Shown here piece after piece: positions 12,401 to 24,700 of a stretch of DNA of 64,000 bases. Made by a program: the position numbers and the translations under genes. Source of the stretch: Pristionchus mayeri (lineage: Eukaryota > Nematoda > Chromadorea > Rhabditida > Neodiplogasteridae); the NCBI GenBank assembly GCA_036245805.1, contig BTRK01000003.1, forward strand, positions 17,896,464 through 17,960,463, given 5' to 3'. A model generated the notes under the pieces. That model had not been told where the DNA came from and ran no database searches. It worked only from the letters and a program-made list of their open reading frames with translations. Numbering within the stretch: position 1 is the first letter of the stretch; the number at the start of each line of letters is the position of its first letter.

Positions 12401-14332
12401 ATAGCTGATTATAACTAATCACAATTTAAACTAATATACTGGGTATTCCGATTTGTTTTCATATGTGCAGCTTGAAAATCCAGTTCAAATAAACTGTTTT
12501 CCATCGTATTTTCAACAGTCGTTACCAACCGATAAGTTTCGGTTTCAGATCAAGGCTAAGATTGATAAAATTTTTCCAATAGTCAGTTATTGTCTCAGAA
12601 GCGTTCCAAAAAACACCATAAATATATTTCTATCATGACTTTTAACAACTGGCCTAGCCTGTTGTATTAGCCTGTTGTATGTTGTATGTATTAACAGCCT
12701 GTTGTATTGTTGTATTGTAAGCTGATGCATAAGTTTTTTTCCAATTTTTACTTTTATTTGTTTCACTTATTCTGGTCTTTGGTTCTAATTGATTACCATT
12801 TTGTTCTTTATGTATTATTAGTGCATGGATGCTCTCTTTAGCGCACTTTAGTACAGGCCTCTTGAGAGGGGCTAGTGGTCATAGTTTGAAGTCAAAGTAT
12901 ACGAATGTAGCTGCGACTTTCTCAGACTAGATCTTTCCAGTGAGTCGTGATTGAGCAAAATAATCAACACTATCGTGAAGTGCGATGAACGTGCATCACA
13001 ATTACACATGTAATTCGGATTTGGCACAAAAGACCTGTTCACATAAGGTGCAAATTTCAGTCGGGTTCAGTTCGCCATGACCAAAATGTGTTTCGTTTAC
13101 TGCGCATCCGCACACATTGGCCTATCGAAACCAAACCGATTTCATCATGATGCTTCCTACATGAGGAACTTATATTTCCTTTATGGTAGGCTTTCATAAT
13201 TACAATCAGAACCTGCAGTCATCAACACTAATATGACAAAATTTACACATCGAAATCAGTGTATTTCAAAGCTTCCTGAATAGATGATAGATGGTGGTCC
13301 CACATTTTTGTGTTTATCTGCATCAGCTACCCTCAAACTATCCCTTATTAGCTTCACATAGTCATGGGATTCCTGAGAATTCAGAAATGGTACTCAAAAA
13401 AGTTACCCCGTAAAGTAAAGTTACCCCATAACGTAAGATTAAAGCGCCCTTATACAAAATTCAGTCAACTCAAGTGTGATTTATTTGCTACGTGGCTCAT
13501 TTGCTATTCTATAATCCTGGGATTGAGTAAGCTAGCACCGCTTTCAACCACTTTTTTTGAAAGAGCATTCAAGGGGCTTCTCAATAATATATGTGAAGAT
13601 GTCCAGTCTATTTTCCCTGCAAAGAAACAGCGAGCCCAACTCTTTCCAAATTTTATTGAAATATTCGATCGTGGTTAACGATTGATTTCTTCAATGATTT
13701 AAAAGCACAGCATAATTCGAACATATGATTATAAGTGTGAACTATACCCCTACATAATGCTAGGGATTAGTACTGATTGGATTTGAAGGACGCTTTTTAG
13801 GAGACTTTGAATTACGCCTCCGAAATTGGAAAAAAAAACTATTGCATCAGCCTAATATATAACGAATTTCAAAATATTCCCTCACTTTCTGGGCATTCTC
13901 TTCACATTGTGCGACATTGCCCTTCTCCTCATGTGCCTCGGCAGTCGCTGTGCTGCGGTGCGCGGTCCCTTCGTCACTTCGCCCGCTACCAGCGACGAAT
14001 TATCGATTACCTGTCGAGAGGGGGGGTTACGGTAGGAATCTTGAAGCCGCTGACACAATATTATTTTTGACGCTCCAAGTCGAAATCATTGATGTTATGT
14101 CATTGCTCACTAGTTTACTTGGTTCGTGAAACATAAAAATTCAGTGATTCAAAATTTTCGAAAACGTCAACATGGCTTGATTTGTCCATTTGCTCAAGTT
14201 CAGAGGGTAGATAACCGAGAGCAAGACAGATCAATCGATACTAACCGCGAGTAGGTCATGGATCTGGGCCGCCCTCTGCTCCACGAATTCAGTAACGTTG
14301 AAGGCCATTTGGAGTGGCTTCTCGTCCGCCAT
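413..14332 (-). CDS. popl-1: POP1, protein subunit of RNase P / RNase MRP
   Basis: POP1 is the large protein of nuclear RNase P and RNase MRP, which process tRNA and rRNA precursors. I read 26 exons (minus strand): 14332-14246, 13986-13886, 12375-12279, 11780-11701, 10284-10173, 9594-9459, 9154-9095, 7787-7663, 7444-7358, 7246-7134, 5434-5347, 5261-5211, 5147-5058, 4713-4581, 4422-4338, 3627-3502, 3322-3229, 3003-2883, 2741-2669, 2596-2446, 2355-2305, 2114-2035, 1943-1887, 1417-1334, 655-530, 479-413. All phases join and give 824 aa. Family landmarks in order: LPRHMRRRAMSHN, WLETHVWHAKRFHM, WGYRLPDRSFQRAFRPIYR, GLIGPARFQW, SLWVHPSCR, RLRMVGPKSLRVL, ALWSREGR, KIPVVIIV, the POPLD core DVIIPAGFGNDLWIALQMR, and the C-terminal GDFCFTAAKGRAIGLV. 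The start follows a good ATG context and begins the conserved N-terminal FxxxRAAQI block. The exon-2 acceptor (GGTAG) is weak and is the least certain join. It is the last gene of the minus-strand train. Confidence 0.95.
3029..3100 (-). tRNA. tRNA-Val (anticodon TAC), in a POP1 intron
   Basis: Read on the minus strand, this 72-nt sequence folds as a cloverleaf. The acceptor stem GGTCTCG pairs with CGGGACC, the D-arm is GTGTAGTGGTTATCAC, the anticodon stem TCTCC/GGAGA has loop TTTACAC (anticodon TAC), and the T-arm is GCCGG-TTCGATC-CCGGC. A TTTT run follows at once, as expected for a Pol III terminator. It sits on the same strand as POP1, between the exons 3322-3229 and 3003-2883. The base after the acceptor stem (discriminator) is T, unusual for Val tRNA. 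Confidence 0.93.
5885..7120. repeat. Diverged dispersed repeat, copy 1 (POP1 intron)
   Basis: The POP1 intron between the exons 7246-7134 and 5434-5347 is filled by a block that resembles 12775-13680 in the same orientation. Both start with a TCTTTGGTT...TGATTA(T/C)CAT stretch, share a CATAGT(A/T)TGAAG segment, and end with an open frame (plus strand, 6746-7060 here) containing FFER...LLN...E-VQ...P-K...R. The resemblance is patchy, so this is an old repeat, probably a decayed transposon. I do not recognise its class. Confidence 0.6.
7999..8070 (-). tRNA. tRNA-Val (anticodon TAC), second copy in POP1
   Basis: This is identical over all 72 nt to the tRNA-Val at 3029-3100. It also shares about a dozen bases of 3' flank, including the TTTT terminator and the T discriminator. 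It lies in a different POP1 intron, between the exons 9154-9095 and 7787-7663. The flank match suggests a recent local copy of a gene-sized unit rather than a retroposed tRNA. Confidence 0.93.
10296..11300. mobile_element. About 1.0-kb inverted-repeat transposon in a POP1 intron
   Basis: A left arm of about 200 bp (10296-10506) returns inverted at about 11085-11300. The outermost shared bases read TTATTTAAAAC, followed by a common GTTCTCTGTAA. The 580-bp centre is not inverted and contains no convincing coding sequence. The element begins only about 12 bp outside the acceptor of the exon 10284-10173, so its end helps form that intron's 3' region. It is probably a non-autonomous DNA transposon; no target-site duplication is clear. 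Confidence 0.75.
11539..11694. mobile_element. Short palindromic MITE, copy 1
   Basis: The ends are inverted copies around ACTAGGTCGGATGAGAAC and GTTCTCATCCGAC...CTAGTG. The interior shares a CCCTTC...AAAGTACTG-AGAAGGG block with the copy at 49378-49519. It lies between POP1 exons. There is no coding capacity. Confidence 0.7.
12775..13680. repeat. Diverged dispersed repeat, copy 2 (POP1 intron)
   Basis: This block resembles the one at 5885-7120 in the same orientation. It carries the cognate plus-strand open frame (13364-13678) with FFER...LLN...EDVQ...P-K. It fills most of the intron between the exons 13986-13886 and 12375-12279. It is treated as repeat-derived and not a host gene. Confidence 0.6.
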
Positions 14333-14602
14333 CTCAATCGCCTACCGTACATCTCATACCGTATTCTACTGTCAGCGACTGACTCCTTTCTAGGCTAGGT
14401 ATCTCTCACGGCAATGGCTACCACTAATATTCTCCTGAGTAACATCAACATGAAGAAAACTGTTTATCCATCCATCAATTCAACAATAACATTGAGGAAA
14501 TTCTATAACAAATCTATTCAGAGGAGATCTACGTACAATTCACGAGAAGACATCGATCAAATGAGGGTTGGATAAATCGATAATCTCAGATATCGATCGG
14601 CG

Positions 14603-15973
14603 TTAGACGCTGCTCTCCTTCTTAATCTCCTCGAGTCGCTTAGACTGCAGTGCGCGACGCTCCTCGAACATCAGCGCCTCCTGAAAGGAAGAACTGTGAT
14701 TAGGGTAGCCCATAATTATGGTTATTAATCAATCAATAAACAATATTTCTGTAATTCAACGGATCAACGAAGTCAACAAAAAGAGAGCGGGAGAATTTCG
14801 ATCACCTCCTGGAAGGGCTCATCGACGATCTGCCCGACGAGCTTCTTCTTCAGTTCGATCTCGTCGCTGAAGGTGTGCGCGATGATGCGCTTACCCGTCA
14901 CCGGATCGATGACGTGACCTGAGAGTAGATCAAGGAACAAATCTCAAATAAATGATGATATTCAATCAACTTTTTTGGATATATTTGTGTAATGAAAAGT
15001 TAACTTCTGTGACCAGACAAGGTACAATTATGAGGGGGATCAAAAATCAGTTTGATAAACTTCTCAGCGCTTTCATTTACTTTGGTATTCACGCTCGGGT
15101 CAATAAGCAGATCATTCGGTGCAAAAAAACAAAAAATATGAGAGAGCAATGAATTGACCAGGTGCCCAGGTTCGCGAGTTGCCATACTCGCGAAACAAGT
15201 AAAATGCATGTTTCAATCTCGTGTTATACTCTACACGAGTTATGGCTAAGCAATTGTTTAGGAATCAAACGACAATTCCACATACCGTACTTGAAGATGA
15301 TCTTTTCGACCTGGTGCACGACAGTCTCGGAGGGTCGCAGCTGCTCCGTCAGCCGGTGGATAAGCACCGTGTCGCCCAGTCCGCTCTGAGTAGCCAGTTC
15401 TCAGATTACTGTAGCAAATGGATATCGATCGATAGATGAGAGAAGGCAGGTAGCATAATCAGGATTGTAAACGAAGATGACATTACCATAGGACATAGAA
15501 TTTCAAAAGCTCTATTGTGTGGTGATATTACGGTAGCCGAGGTCTCACCAGGGAGTGTTTGTCGATGGCCCAGAAATCGAAGCTACGCGTGAAGTACTTC
15601 TTGAGGTACGTGTTGAACTCGTTGATCTGCGCGCGCACCTGCAAGACAGTGGTGCTAGACTACGGTATCTCTCAATCCATAAACTACTGTAGGCGTGAGT
15701 GTTCAACCAATCAAACTTCACGTGACTATCTAAAAGATCCGAGACAAGCAGACAACCATCCTCAACAGACCAGGCTTATTGAGTGAAACCAAGATACAGT
15801 ACGGCGACGGCTACCGTATGCCCGTCTGCTGGGTAGTTCAGCAGGTCAGACTGACTCACCATGGCGCAGGGCATTCGATCGATGCCGATCGTCGTCATCT
15901 TCACCACTCGTCCCATCAGGATCTCCGTGCTCACCTTCGACGCGACGATGTTCGTCGTGCGACGCGATGCCAT
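14603..15973 (-). CDS. mrps-17: Mitochondrial ribosomal protein uS17m
   Basis: This is a small-subunit protein of the mitochondrial ribosome. There are five exons: 15973-15860, 15638-15549, 15385-15286, 14918-14806 and 14680-14603. They join with matching phases to give 164 aa. The middle shows the S17 family pattern of a YLKKYFTRSFDFWAIDKHS segment, then GLGDTVLIHRL, then VEKIIFKYGHVIDPVTGKRI, the typical metazoan MRPS17 core. The N-terminus (MASRRTTNIVASKV) is basic and suits an import signal. The tail is extended and charged. It starts 237 bp after the mdt-30 stop and ends 270 bp before POP1, on the same strand, so it is probably co-transcribed. Confidence 0.93.
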
Positions 15974-16210
15974 CTGAAAAACCCGACTACCGTAATTTCA
16001 TTGGTTCACCGGAGCGAACGATAGGGCACACGCATTTCCAGATACCGAGCTGGTCTCGAACCAGTCTTAGACGGAATGGGGAAAAAACCTCTCAATATTT
16101 TATCTCAGAATGATACCGTGCAACATTTGTACATACAACGAATGCGAAAACGTGAAGGGACTATGGGAAATCACAGAAAATTGATGAGATCAACAATCAT
16201 GGAACGGAGA

Positions 16211-19200
16211 TTAGATGATGCCAGGCTTCGGGGCATCCTGAAAAAATACTGATTTAACAAATAATAATAAAATGTAAATTCAAGATTACAAATTTACAAA
16301 AATGGACCTTTCTGGGAATTCCGTCCGTCCTCTTGAGATTACTGGGATCTGCTACCTGCAGTAATTAAAATATAAATGTTAAAATAATTAATAAATAATA
16401 TTCCGGATCATTCTAAAATGTGACCCAAAATATTCCTCGCCCTTCCGCACTCTACCGTAGTCAATTCAAATGGCCCGCGTGACACGCACCTGTGCCAGCC
16501 AGTCGAGCTGCTTTAGATCCGACGAAAGATTGATCAGCTTCTCCCGATTAGCAGCGAAGATTTCCTACAATTAATGCATTGTATAAAAAAGCCCAAATTG
16601 GAGAGACTGTTCTCACTGCAAACAACTGCAACCTGATTCTCCAATGGACGCGCAACGTCCTCATTTTCACTTTACAACAGCCCATCCATTCAATCTTTTC
16701 TTCCCATTACACACATTATCTAGTAGGTACTAGGGTCGATAGTTTTAGATAACTATAGGGCAAAGTGCATCTCGGATATCGAGGGAACTGTGACGACTAG
16801 AATCTTCATCCACCTCCGGTTAAAAAATGCACCTAGTGCGATCGCTCACTCCGCAATAACTTCAACCCTCCTCGTAGGTCACTCTTCATTCTCTCTTCCC
16901 TTCACAATCTCTTCATTCTCTCTTCCCTTCACAATCTCTTCATTCTCTCTTCCCTTCACAATCTCTTCATTCTCTCTTCCCTTCACAATCTCTTCCTTCT
17001 CTCTTCCCTTCACAATCTCTTCATTCTCTCTTCCCTTCACAATCTCTTCATTCTCTCTTCCCTTCACAATCTCTTCCTTCTCTCTTCCCTTCACAATCTC
17101 TTCATTCTCTCTTCCCTTCACAATCTCTTCATTCTCTCTTCCCTTCACAATCTCTTCATTCTCTCTTCCCTTCACAATCTCTTCATTCTCTCTTCCCTTC
17201 ACAATCTCTTCATTCTCTCTTCCCTTCACAATCTCTTCATTCTCTCTTCCCTTCACAATCTCTTCATTCTCTCTTCCCTTCACAATCTCTTCCTTCTCTC
17301 TTCCCTTCACAATCTCTTCATTCTCTCTTCCCTTCACAATCTCTTCATTCTCTCTTCCCTTCACAATCTCTTCCTTCTCTCTTCCCTTCACAATCTCTTC
17401 ATTCTCTCTTCCCTTCACAATCTCTTCATTCTCTCTTCCCTTCACAATCTCTTCATTCTCTCTTCCCTTCACAATCTCTTCCTTCTCTCTTCCCTTCACA
17501 ATCTCTTCATTCTCTCTTCCCTTCACAATCTCTTCATTCTCTCTTCCCTTCACAATCTCTTCATTCTCTCTTCCCTTCACAATCTCTTCATTCTCTCTTC
17601 CCTTCACAATCTCTTCATTCTCTCTTCCCTTCACAATCTCTTCATTCTCTCTTCCCTTCACAATCTCTTCATTCTCTCTTCCCTTCACAATCTCTTCATT
17701 CTCTCTTCCCTTCACAATCTCTTCATTCTCTCTTCCCTTCACAATCTCTTCATTCTCTCTTCCCTTCACAATCTCTTCATTCTCTCTTCCCTTCACAATC
17801 TCTTCATTCTCTCTTCCCTTCACAATCTCTTCATTCTCTCTTCCCTTCACAATCTCTTCTTTCTCTCTTCCCTTCACAATCTCTTCATTCTCTCTTTCCT
17901 TCACAATCTCTTCATTCTCTCTTCCCTTCACAATCTCTTCATTCTCTCTTCCCTTCACAATCTCTTCATTCTCTCTTCCCTTCACAATCTCGCTCATCCG
18001 AGCAAGCGAGAGAGTATGGGAATTTGAGAGAGTGTCCTGCTCACCTCCTGCTCCCTCACTCGCTGCGACACCACCGGCTCGCCCGGCACCGTCAGCATCT
18101 CGATGAAGGCATCCGCCGTCAGACGATTCTAGAGATTAATTAACTAATTAGTCTATTAATTAATTAATTAGCTAATTAGTTAACCTAATTAGCTCACCCT
18201 AGGCATGTTCTTCTCGATGCGCAGACGGATCTCGACGATCTTCTTGAGCAGCATGTGGCAGTACCTGAGAGGTTGAATTATTGATTGAAATGGAAAGCGG
18301 AGACATATTGTCAGGGTGCATTCCACCATCGACTTGTGCATCTTCATGAGCTGAAAACTCGCTGGTTCCGTAAGCCCTAGAAACTTGAGAAAATCGTCCG
18401 ATGCGCGATAGAATACAGTTTTACTATTCCCATGGAAGACTCCTTGTCTACCACTATCTATACTATTTTCGAGCTTGGCGATCAAATATTTTTTTATTAT
18501 TTTTTCATCGTATCCATCCCTAAGATCATTGCAACTCGACCGAGTGGATCCTAAACCCAACGCTGATGCTAGTAGTCACCAGGTCGATTTTATCACCAAA
18601 TTTTAAACTAATCATCTACCATCTGCTTGTTTTGTATCCAAGAACATTTTTAATATTTGCAAAATAAATAAAATATTAAAAAATAAGTATTCTGAATGGC
18701 CTCACTCCAGCTGCGGCTCTGGCGCCACCGAGTACGGCTTCCGGTCGCTCACCGCCTTGAACGTCGTGCACAGCTGCGCCGTCCTGAAGATATCAAATAT
18801 CAGCCTCATAAATCAAAGATCAAAGATCACTCCGCTCACCGGAATGTGAGATCGGCGACCAGCTCGCGTCCGATCGCGCACAGATCCGGCACAGAGTACC
18901 TGAAAATGCTTTCTGACTCTCTATCACTCTGCTCAACCTTCACTGCTAATTCCGTATTATACAACACTCGGCGCCTTTCCGTTTCACCATCCTTATACAA
19001 ACTGCTCCTCACAGCTTCACTAACCTCTCCAGGTGGTCCAGCACCTCGGCCGAGTAGGGGTTGGCGATCTTGGTCGCCACGTTCGGCAGCTGCGCGTGCG
19101 GCAGCGTGTGCTGCTGCTGCTGCGCATGCTGCACGGGGGCGGGGCCTGCTGCAGCTGCAGCTGCAGTGGGCTGCGGCTGCTGCTGGTGGGGCGCTGCAGC

Positions 19201-21420
19201 GGGGATCGGCTGCTGCTGCGGCAGCGCTCCGAAGGGCGCGACAGCTGCCGCTGATGATGCTGCTGCTGCTGCAGGCTGCTGGACGCCGCTGACCATGCCG
19301 CCGTAGCCGGGCGCGCTGCTCATGCTCGACGAGGAGTACGACGGCGTCATGCCTACGAGAATTTAATGATAGCCAAAGGTCCAATTTTGTATTTGATGCC
19401 ATGCACGGCCCGTTAAAACCTCCGGGGTCAGAGTCGCAACGCGTAAGAAATGCGCGTGGAGTTCGCTGGAGCGAAATAATAATAATCCTAGGATTAATAT
19501 TGGGTGAGTGTTCAATTTTTGGTTTACAAAATATTATTTGTTTATATAATCTATTCCGCAGAAGCACAACGAATATTAATATTTCAAAAAAAAGGTATAC
19601 ATGTACGTCATTTAGGCGAAAAAAAATGGACAAAACTCTATATTAGCTTTCGTACTCGCTGTCTTGAAATCGACAGAAGTCACTTCATTAAATATGTCTG
19701 GTCGTGAATTTACCATGCATACATTCTTACATACATGCCTCATAAAAGTTAGGTTCGAAAAAATATATATAATTTGATATACGTTAGTAAAACTATCTAA
19801 AATGTCGTTTTGGATAGTTTTAAAAGAAATTTAAAAAGCGACAGAACTTGTTTGATTGCCACATTTACGCTAAATCGAGTATATATATGGATGCATAACG
19901 CAAGCGCCTATAAAAGTTAGGTTTGCATTAATTTAAAATACATTTATTTTTTAAATTAAAAATCGAAAACTTCCAAAACAAGCGAAGTCCAGGTGCAGAG
20001 CCGGCACATGTTTTGTTAAAATTCATACAAATTATACCGTATTTTCTGCACTCCTAACAAAATATTTTATTCGTGAACTGGTCCGCGTCACGGCCGCAAC
20101 GCGGTTGTCTGACCTGACTCTTTTTCCACTGTTTAACGTGCCGTGCCATGTCAATCACAACTTTCGAAGTAGGCAGATTGCAGTTCGAGCACTCGGTAAA
20201 AAGTTGAAACTTCTGTCTGGCGCGTTACTTCGTGAACTAGATCATTTGACAAATTACCTGTTTCCCACCAGTCAACTTTCTATTCCGGCATTTACCCAAG
20301 AATAACAAGGGTTAACGCTGAGCAATTCACCCTCAACTCGAATTCCAAGGAAATAAATCCAATAAATACCCACTCCGACTACTTGCAATGTAAATTTTAC
20401 TCAGCCTAGAGGTTTAATCAGCCTGCTCTTCTCTCACCGAAGTTTGTATTGGGCGGGGGTGCTCCCGAAGCGCCGCCGCTCGGCCCGGCACCGTACATCC
20501 CACCAGGGACGGCCGAGGAGGACGCGGACGAGGACGGCATCTGCAGTTGGAGATTGTTTGTTTATTTTGGTCGTTGTAGCATGCCTCTATCTTCCATTGT
20601 TCATCATTGTTTTTGATGAGCGTGATGAGAACACTGCCTATCCGAGTGCCTAATACCCATGTAGCGCTCTTGAAAAACTAGTTTATCAAGCCATGTGAAC
20701 ATGAACTCTCATTTCAAACCACGAGCTACATTCGCTACCAGCAAAAAGAGACAAGCGCAGCCCGACCGACCTGCTGCATGCCGTACACGCCGGGTTGCTG
20801 CTGCTGCGCACCGTGCTGCATGTAGCCCTGCGAAGGAAATCGCATTCATTCCGACGTCATCTATCAGTAAGATTGTAAATTTTACTAAACAACTTCAGAT
20901 AAGTCAACATGCAAATAAAAACATAGATATTTATTGATCTTACTTCAATAGATATCGCGTCCGAATACCGTACCTGAGTTCCGGGTGCAGGCTGCCCGCC
21001 GTATCCACCGTATCCGGCGGCATATCCGCCCCCGGGTGGGCCGCCGCCTGCCGCGTTCCGAGCGGCTGCAGCTGCAGCAAACTGCGGGCTGTTCGCGTAG
21101 CCCATGGGATTGGGCTGCTGCGCCGCAGCCGGACCGCCGCCTCCCGGTGCGCCACCGTACCCTCCTGAGAATGAAATTATGTTTCACTATACTCATATCA
21201 AGATATTGCAAACAAGATCATCGCTTTTCACCAGTCTCGTCAGCCGAACCAAACACAACAAGAAAAGCACAGAACAGTCGATATCTACTTCTACCGTAAG
21301 CTCACCCTGGTAATACTGTTGCTGCTGGCCGGCAGCCGGATGGTACTGTGGCTGGCCCGGTGGACCACCACCGGCCGCCCCACCGCTACCGTAGCCGCCC
21401 ATACCTCCTTGATTGTTCAT
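16211..21420 (-). CDS. mdt-30: Mediator subunit MED30
   Basis: MED30 is a head-module subunit of Mediator, bridging transcription factors to RNA polymerase II. There are 12 exons: 21420-21306, 21164-20974, 20827-20771, 20540-20438, 19352-19025, 18899-18840, 18783-18706, 18264-18198, 18128-18045, 16564-16490, 16355-16308 and 16237-16211. All phases close and give 410 aa. The first half is low-complexity Gly/Gln/Pro/Ala. The conserved part starts near residue 260: DLCAIGRELVADLTFRT matches the MED30 CRIGQETVQDIVYRT block, followed by a predicted helical region with LEYCHMLLKKIVEIRLRIEKN. It ends APKPGII. The long Q/G-rich N-terminus is typical of worm Mediator proteins. A 27-bp minisatellite sits in the intron between the exons 18128-18045 and 16564-16490. 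Confidence 0.9.
16879..17990. repeat. 27-bp minisatellite, about 41 copies, in an mdt-30 intron
   Basis: The 27-bp unit (containing CTCTTCCCTTCACAATC) repeats without a break. It is almost perfect: most units differ only at one A/C position, and single-base variants appear near the right end. Because 27 is divisible by three and no stop occurs, it makes long open frames on both strands (SSFSLPFTI on plus, EIVKGRENE on minus). These are repeat artefacts: the array lies inside an intron with good splice sites on both sides. One strand is strongly pyrimidine-rich. Confidence 0.97.
19400..20150. mobile_element. Probable terminal-inverted-repeat element in an mdt-30 intron
   Basis: The left end reads CATGCACGGCCCGTTAAAAC. 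The right end, complemented, reads CATGGCACGGCACGTTAAAC, and both are followed by a GGTCAG...CGCAACGCG or near copy. The interior is AT-rich with no recognised protein. It lies between the exons 20540-20438 and 19352-19025. Confidence 0.55.
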
Positions 21421-21477
21421 GACTGGGCAAATGCAATCGATAACTGACTTTTTCACATTGATAGTATATTAGATGTA

Positions 21478-21779
21478 TCATACTGGACGAGAACCAGTTA
21501 TTTCTCAGATCAATACGATTCATATAATAGAGAGATCATCTTTATGAGCCATACAAGTCTTAGCAAACGAGAGATACGGTCAACTGAGGAATGAGATATG
21601 AGGGTGATTAATAAATACTCGGATGTTAGATCAACGTCGTTCAAATTACAATCAATATCTGAGCATGAGACAGAGAGCATTTTTACCAATCGAATACAGT
21701 GCTTAGCAATTATTAAACAACGGGGAATTAATCAATAATGGGGTACAATACTCAATCAATGAATAATGGAGTACAGTAC
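21478..21779. repeat. RFC5-A 3' flank, duplicated at 25960-26343
   Basis: The sequence starting TACTGGACGAGAACCAGTTA and continuing through ATATGAGGGTGAT and ACAGTGCTTAG is repeated downstream of RFC5 copy B in the same order. It forms most of the gap between RFC5-A and mdt-30, and shows that the tandem duplication carried intergenic DNA with the gene. Confidence 0.85.
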
Positions 21780-24700
21780 TCAGTCGGTCTCCATCTTGTT
21801 GGCGTATTCGGCGATGCGCTTGCGTGCCACCATGAAGGCCGCGACGATACCCGCAGTCTGCAATGGGAGAAAAGTCAGTTCATGATCATAAGAAAAAGCC
21901 AGAAAAAAATATCGTGAGTATTATTACATTAGTAACATAAACTGATACCTAGAAGTAGAAATTTAAAAAAAATTATCGAAATCAATAAATACAGTAACCT
22001 CACCTACACTACACCATTCTACCGTATCTTCACTCTCACCTGCAGTCTGTCTGAACATCCGACCGACAGTCTCTGCTCCGTAGCCGCCAGCGCGACAACG
22101 AGTCTCGACGTGACCTGAGAGGGTGATAAGTGGAAGGTGGGTTATTCGAACTTCAAGGTGTTATTTTTGTAATGGCCATACTTGATTTAGAAAATTCTAG
22201 ATACACACTTCAATTTGGTATCAATTTTTAATTTTTTGTATCTGGCTTCCTTCCAGCACCTAGTGAACCCGGGTGGTAACTCCCTTAAAAAAAAATCTGT
22301 GAATCCACAAAGTACCTGGCTCTAGTTCTTTTTTGTTCCTATTTGGAAAAATAATATTTGCACTCACATCGGAGGGTATCTTCATCTGGTAGACGAGGTC
22401 GTGCAGTCTTGTCACGATGTCTGCCAGTGCGAAGCCCTTCTCGATGTAATCCTTCTCGATCTCTGGAATTATTTCGAAATTTGGAACTTGAAGAACCATA
22501 AAATGCATTTTTAAAGCAGAATTTAGAAAATGTATGTATTTTTGTTGCAGAAATGGAATGCCTACTCTCATTGTCAGCGTGCTGTTCTCATATGTCTAAT
22601 GCACTTTGCGAAACTACAATATGCGAGGGCCAAAACACAATTTACCCATGCACGGCCGAACTTGGTTCAGGTTTCACCCAGCAGTATATTAATGTTGGTT
22701 GTATTTCTCAATTCAGTGCGTTTTCACAAATTTTTTAAACAAACTAAACTTTAATCATCGATCAATAATTCAAAAGTGAAAGATCAAATAGAGCCAAACA
22801 TACTGGCGCAGGCGTCTGCGAATGACTCGTTGAGCAGCAGTCGCAGCAGCAGCTCCATCTCCTTCGGCGTCGGCTGTCCGACGCACGAGTAGACGGCCGA
22901 CGAGTCGACCACGGGGAAGGCCATCGAGGCCGCCTCAACGAGGAAGATTGGGGCATCGTCAATACAAAGAACTGCAAAGTTTTTGCTCTCAGTTCAAAGC
23001 TTGCACATTAAATACGATAGATATCGAGTATAGATATAAGAGCAGAGTAACGTGGTCTACCCATTAATCAATAATCAAAAAATATCGGTTCGATAATAAC
23101 CACAAATGGTCCAATAAATATATTATTATGTAGAGGAACTGCGACAAATGTGGGCAGGGATTGCTGCTGGCTTTCAAAATCCGGGAGGGTTTCCATTAGT
23201 TTAACCACAAAACCGGCAGGGTTCACTGTAACAAGTACGACGTATACTATACGAAAAGCGGGAGGGTCTTGCTGCTAGCGGCAGTGGTGCCCACATTTGA
23301 ACTGCGACTAGTATTAGCACCAAACGATTGCAGTAATCTGTTAAAGATTCTGCAACACGACAAACGAGCTGGCCAATTTATGAATCTCGAATTAGTAAGG
23401 AAAGTGCAAGAGAGGGTTAAATGAGTGCAACTACTCTCCCCCTCTCTCTCTCCAATCGATACTCTACCGTACCTGCAGTACGTTGAGCACCCTCCGCATG
23501 TCTCCCCCACTCAACTCGAGCAGCGCCGTCTTCCCGTCCTCAGTCATCTGCAGCATTTGCATTTTTCATTTATGTATGGTATTTTGAAAAAGGAAAGGAA
23601 AGGAATTGAGTATTCCCCTCACCACAAGGTGTAGGGGGTTAGGGAAAACCCGAAAACCTGGAAGCAAGAGATCCCTCACCTTGAGCTGCTCCTGCTCCAC
23701 GACGTAGTCGATGCGGGGCGCCACCTTCAAAGTGATCCGGTAAATTTTACAAAAATTTAGATATTTAAGATTTGCAATTTGAAAACGGGAAATATTGCGT
23801 GTGATGGCCCAGAACAGAGATCGAAAAGTCATGCTGCGCAAATAGTTTAAAATTTTTAGGAATTTTATTTTTGAGAAAAAACGCCGCTTTTCTATGATTC
23901 TTATTATTCTCGACGTCCTCTATCCAACGGTGTATCACAGTTTACCTTGTGCTCATCGCTGGCTAAAATAAACATGCCCGCGAATCATAACGTGAAAATC
24001 GGATTTTGAGACTGCGGTAGGTTTTTCTCAGCTGCGACACGTTTTCCCAGAACGGGACCACGTTTTTATTTATTCATTCAATGGGGCCGATAATGTGATG
24101 AAGAAAGTTCGATGTGTTTGCTAATGGAGGGTACGTTTTTTGACATGTCGATATCTACATACTTTACGATCTATGGCCCAGAACTTCATTTAGGACTAGA
24201 ATGTGGCAAAAATAACACAAACATATACGCAGTTAAATAAAAGGACTGACCAACAGCGGGTCGAGGGGGGCGAATCTGAATCGGGTGCATCTGGACTGGA
24301 TGGCGGGGATGATGTTGGAGAGGTAGTTGCAGATGATGCAGAATCGCACGTTCTCCGTGTACTTCTCGATCACTCTCAAAGGGGATTCGAATTAGATTTG
24401 AATAAAAAAAACATTTTGCAAATTCCACAGTGGACGCATTCGGGATTGAACTTGTGACCAGTGGAATTTAAGTATCGTAACGTAGTCAAAGTACTGAGAA
24501 TTGAAAGTTGGATAATTAACATCGGATGCTCAGAGGTATAAATATCAAATCCTAACAATAGTTTCACATTGAGAATTCGTGAATCGTAGTGTTAATAAGT
24601 TTTCAAGTCGGACACTGAGTGCACTGGGGTGAAAATTGATTTTTATAAAAATTTCACACCTCCTGAGCGCGCTCTGGGCGTCCTTCGTCATCGCGTCGCA

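Noticed and set aside
16790..18106. 438-codon and 372-codon ORFs of nine-residue repeats
   Set aside because: They come from the stop-free 27-bp minisatellite in an mdt-30 intron, are open on both strands, and match no expressed-exon pattern.
18836..19633. 265-codon minus-strand ORF rich in Ala/Arg
   Set aside because: It is an out-of-frame shadow of the mdt-30 exon 19352-19025 and its neighbours; the Gln/Ala frame joins in phase with flanking exons.
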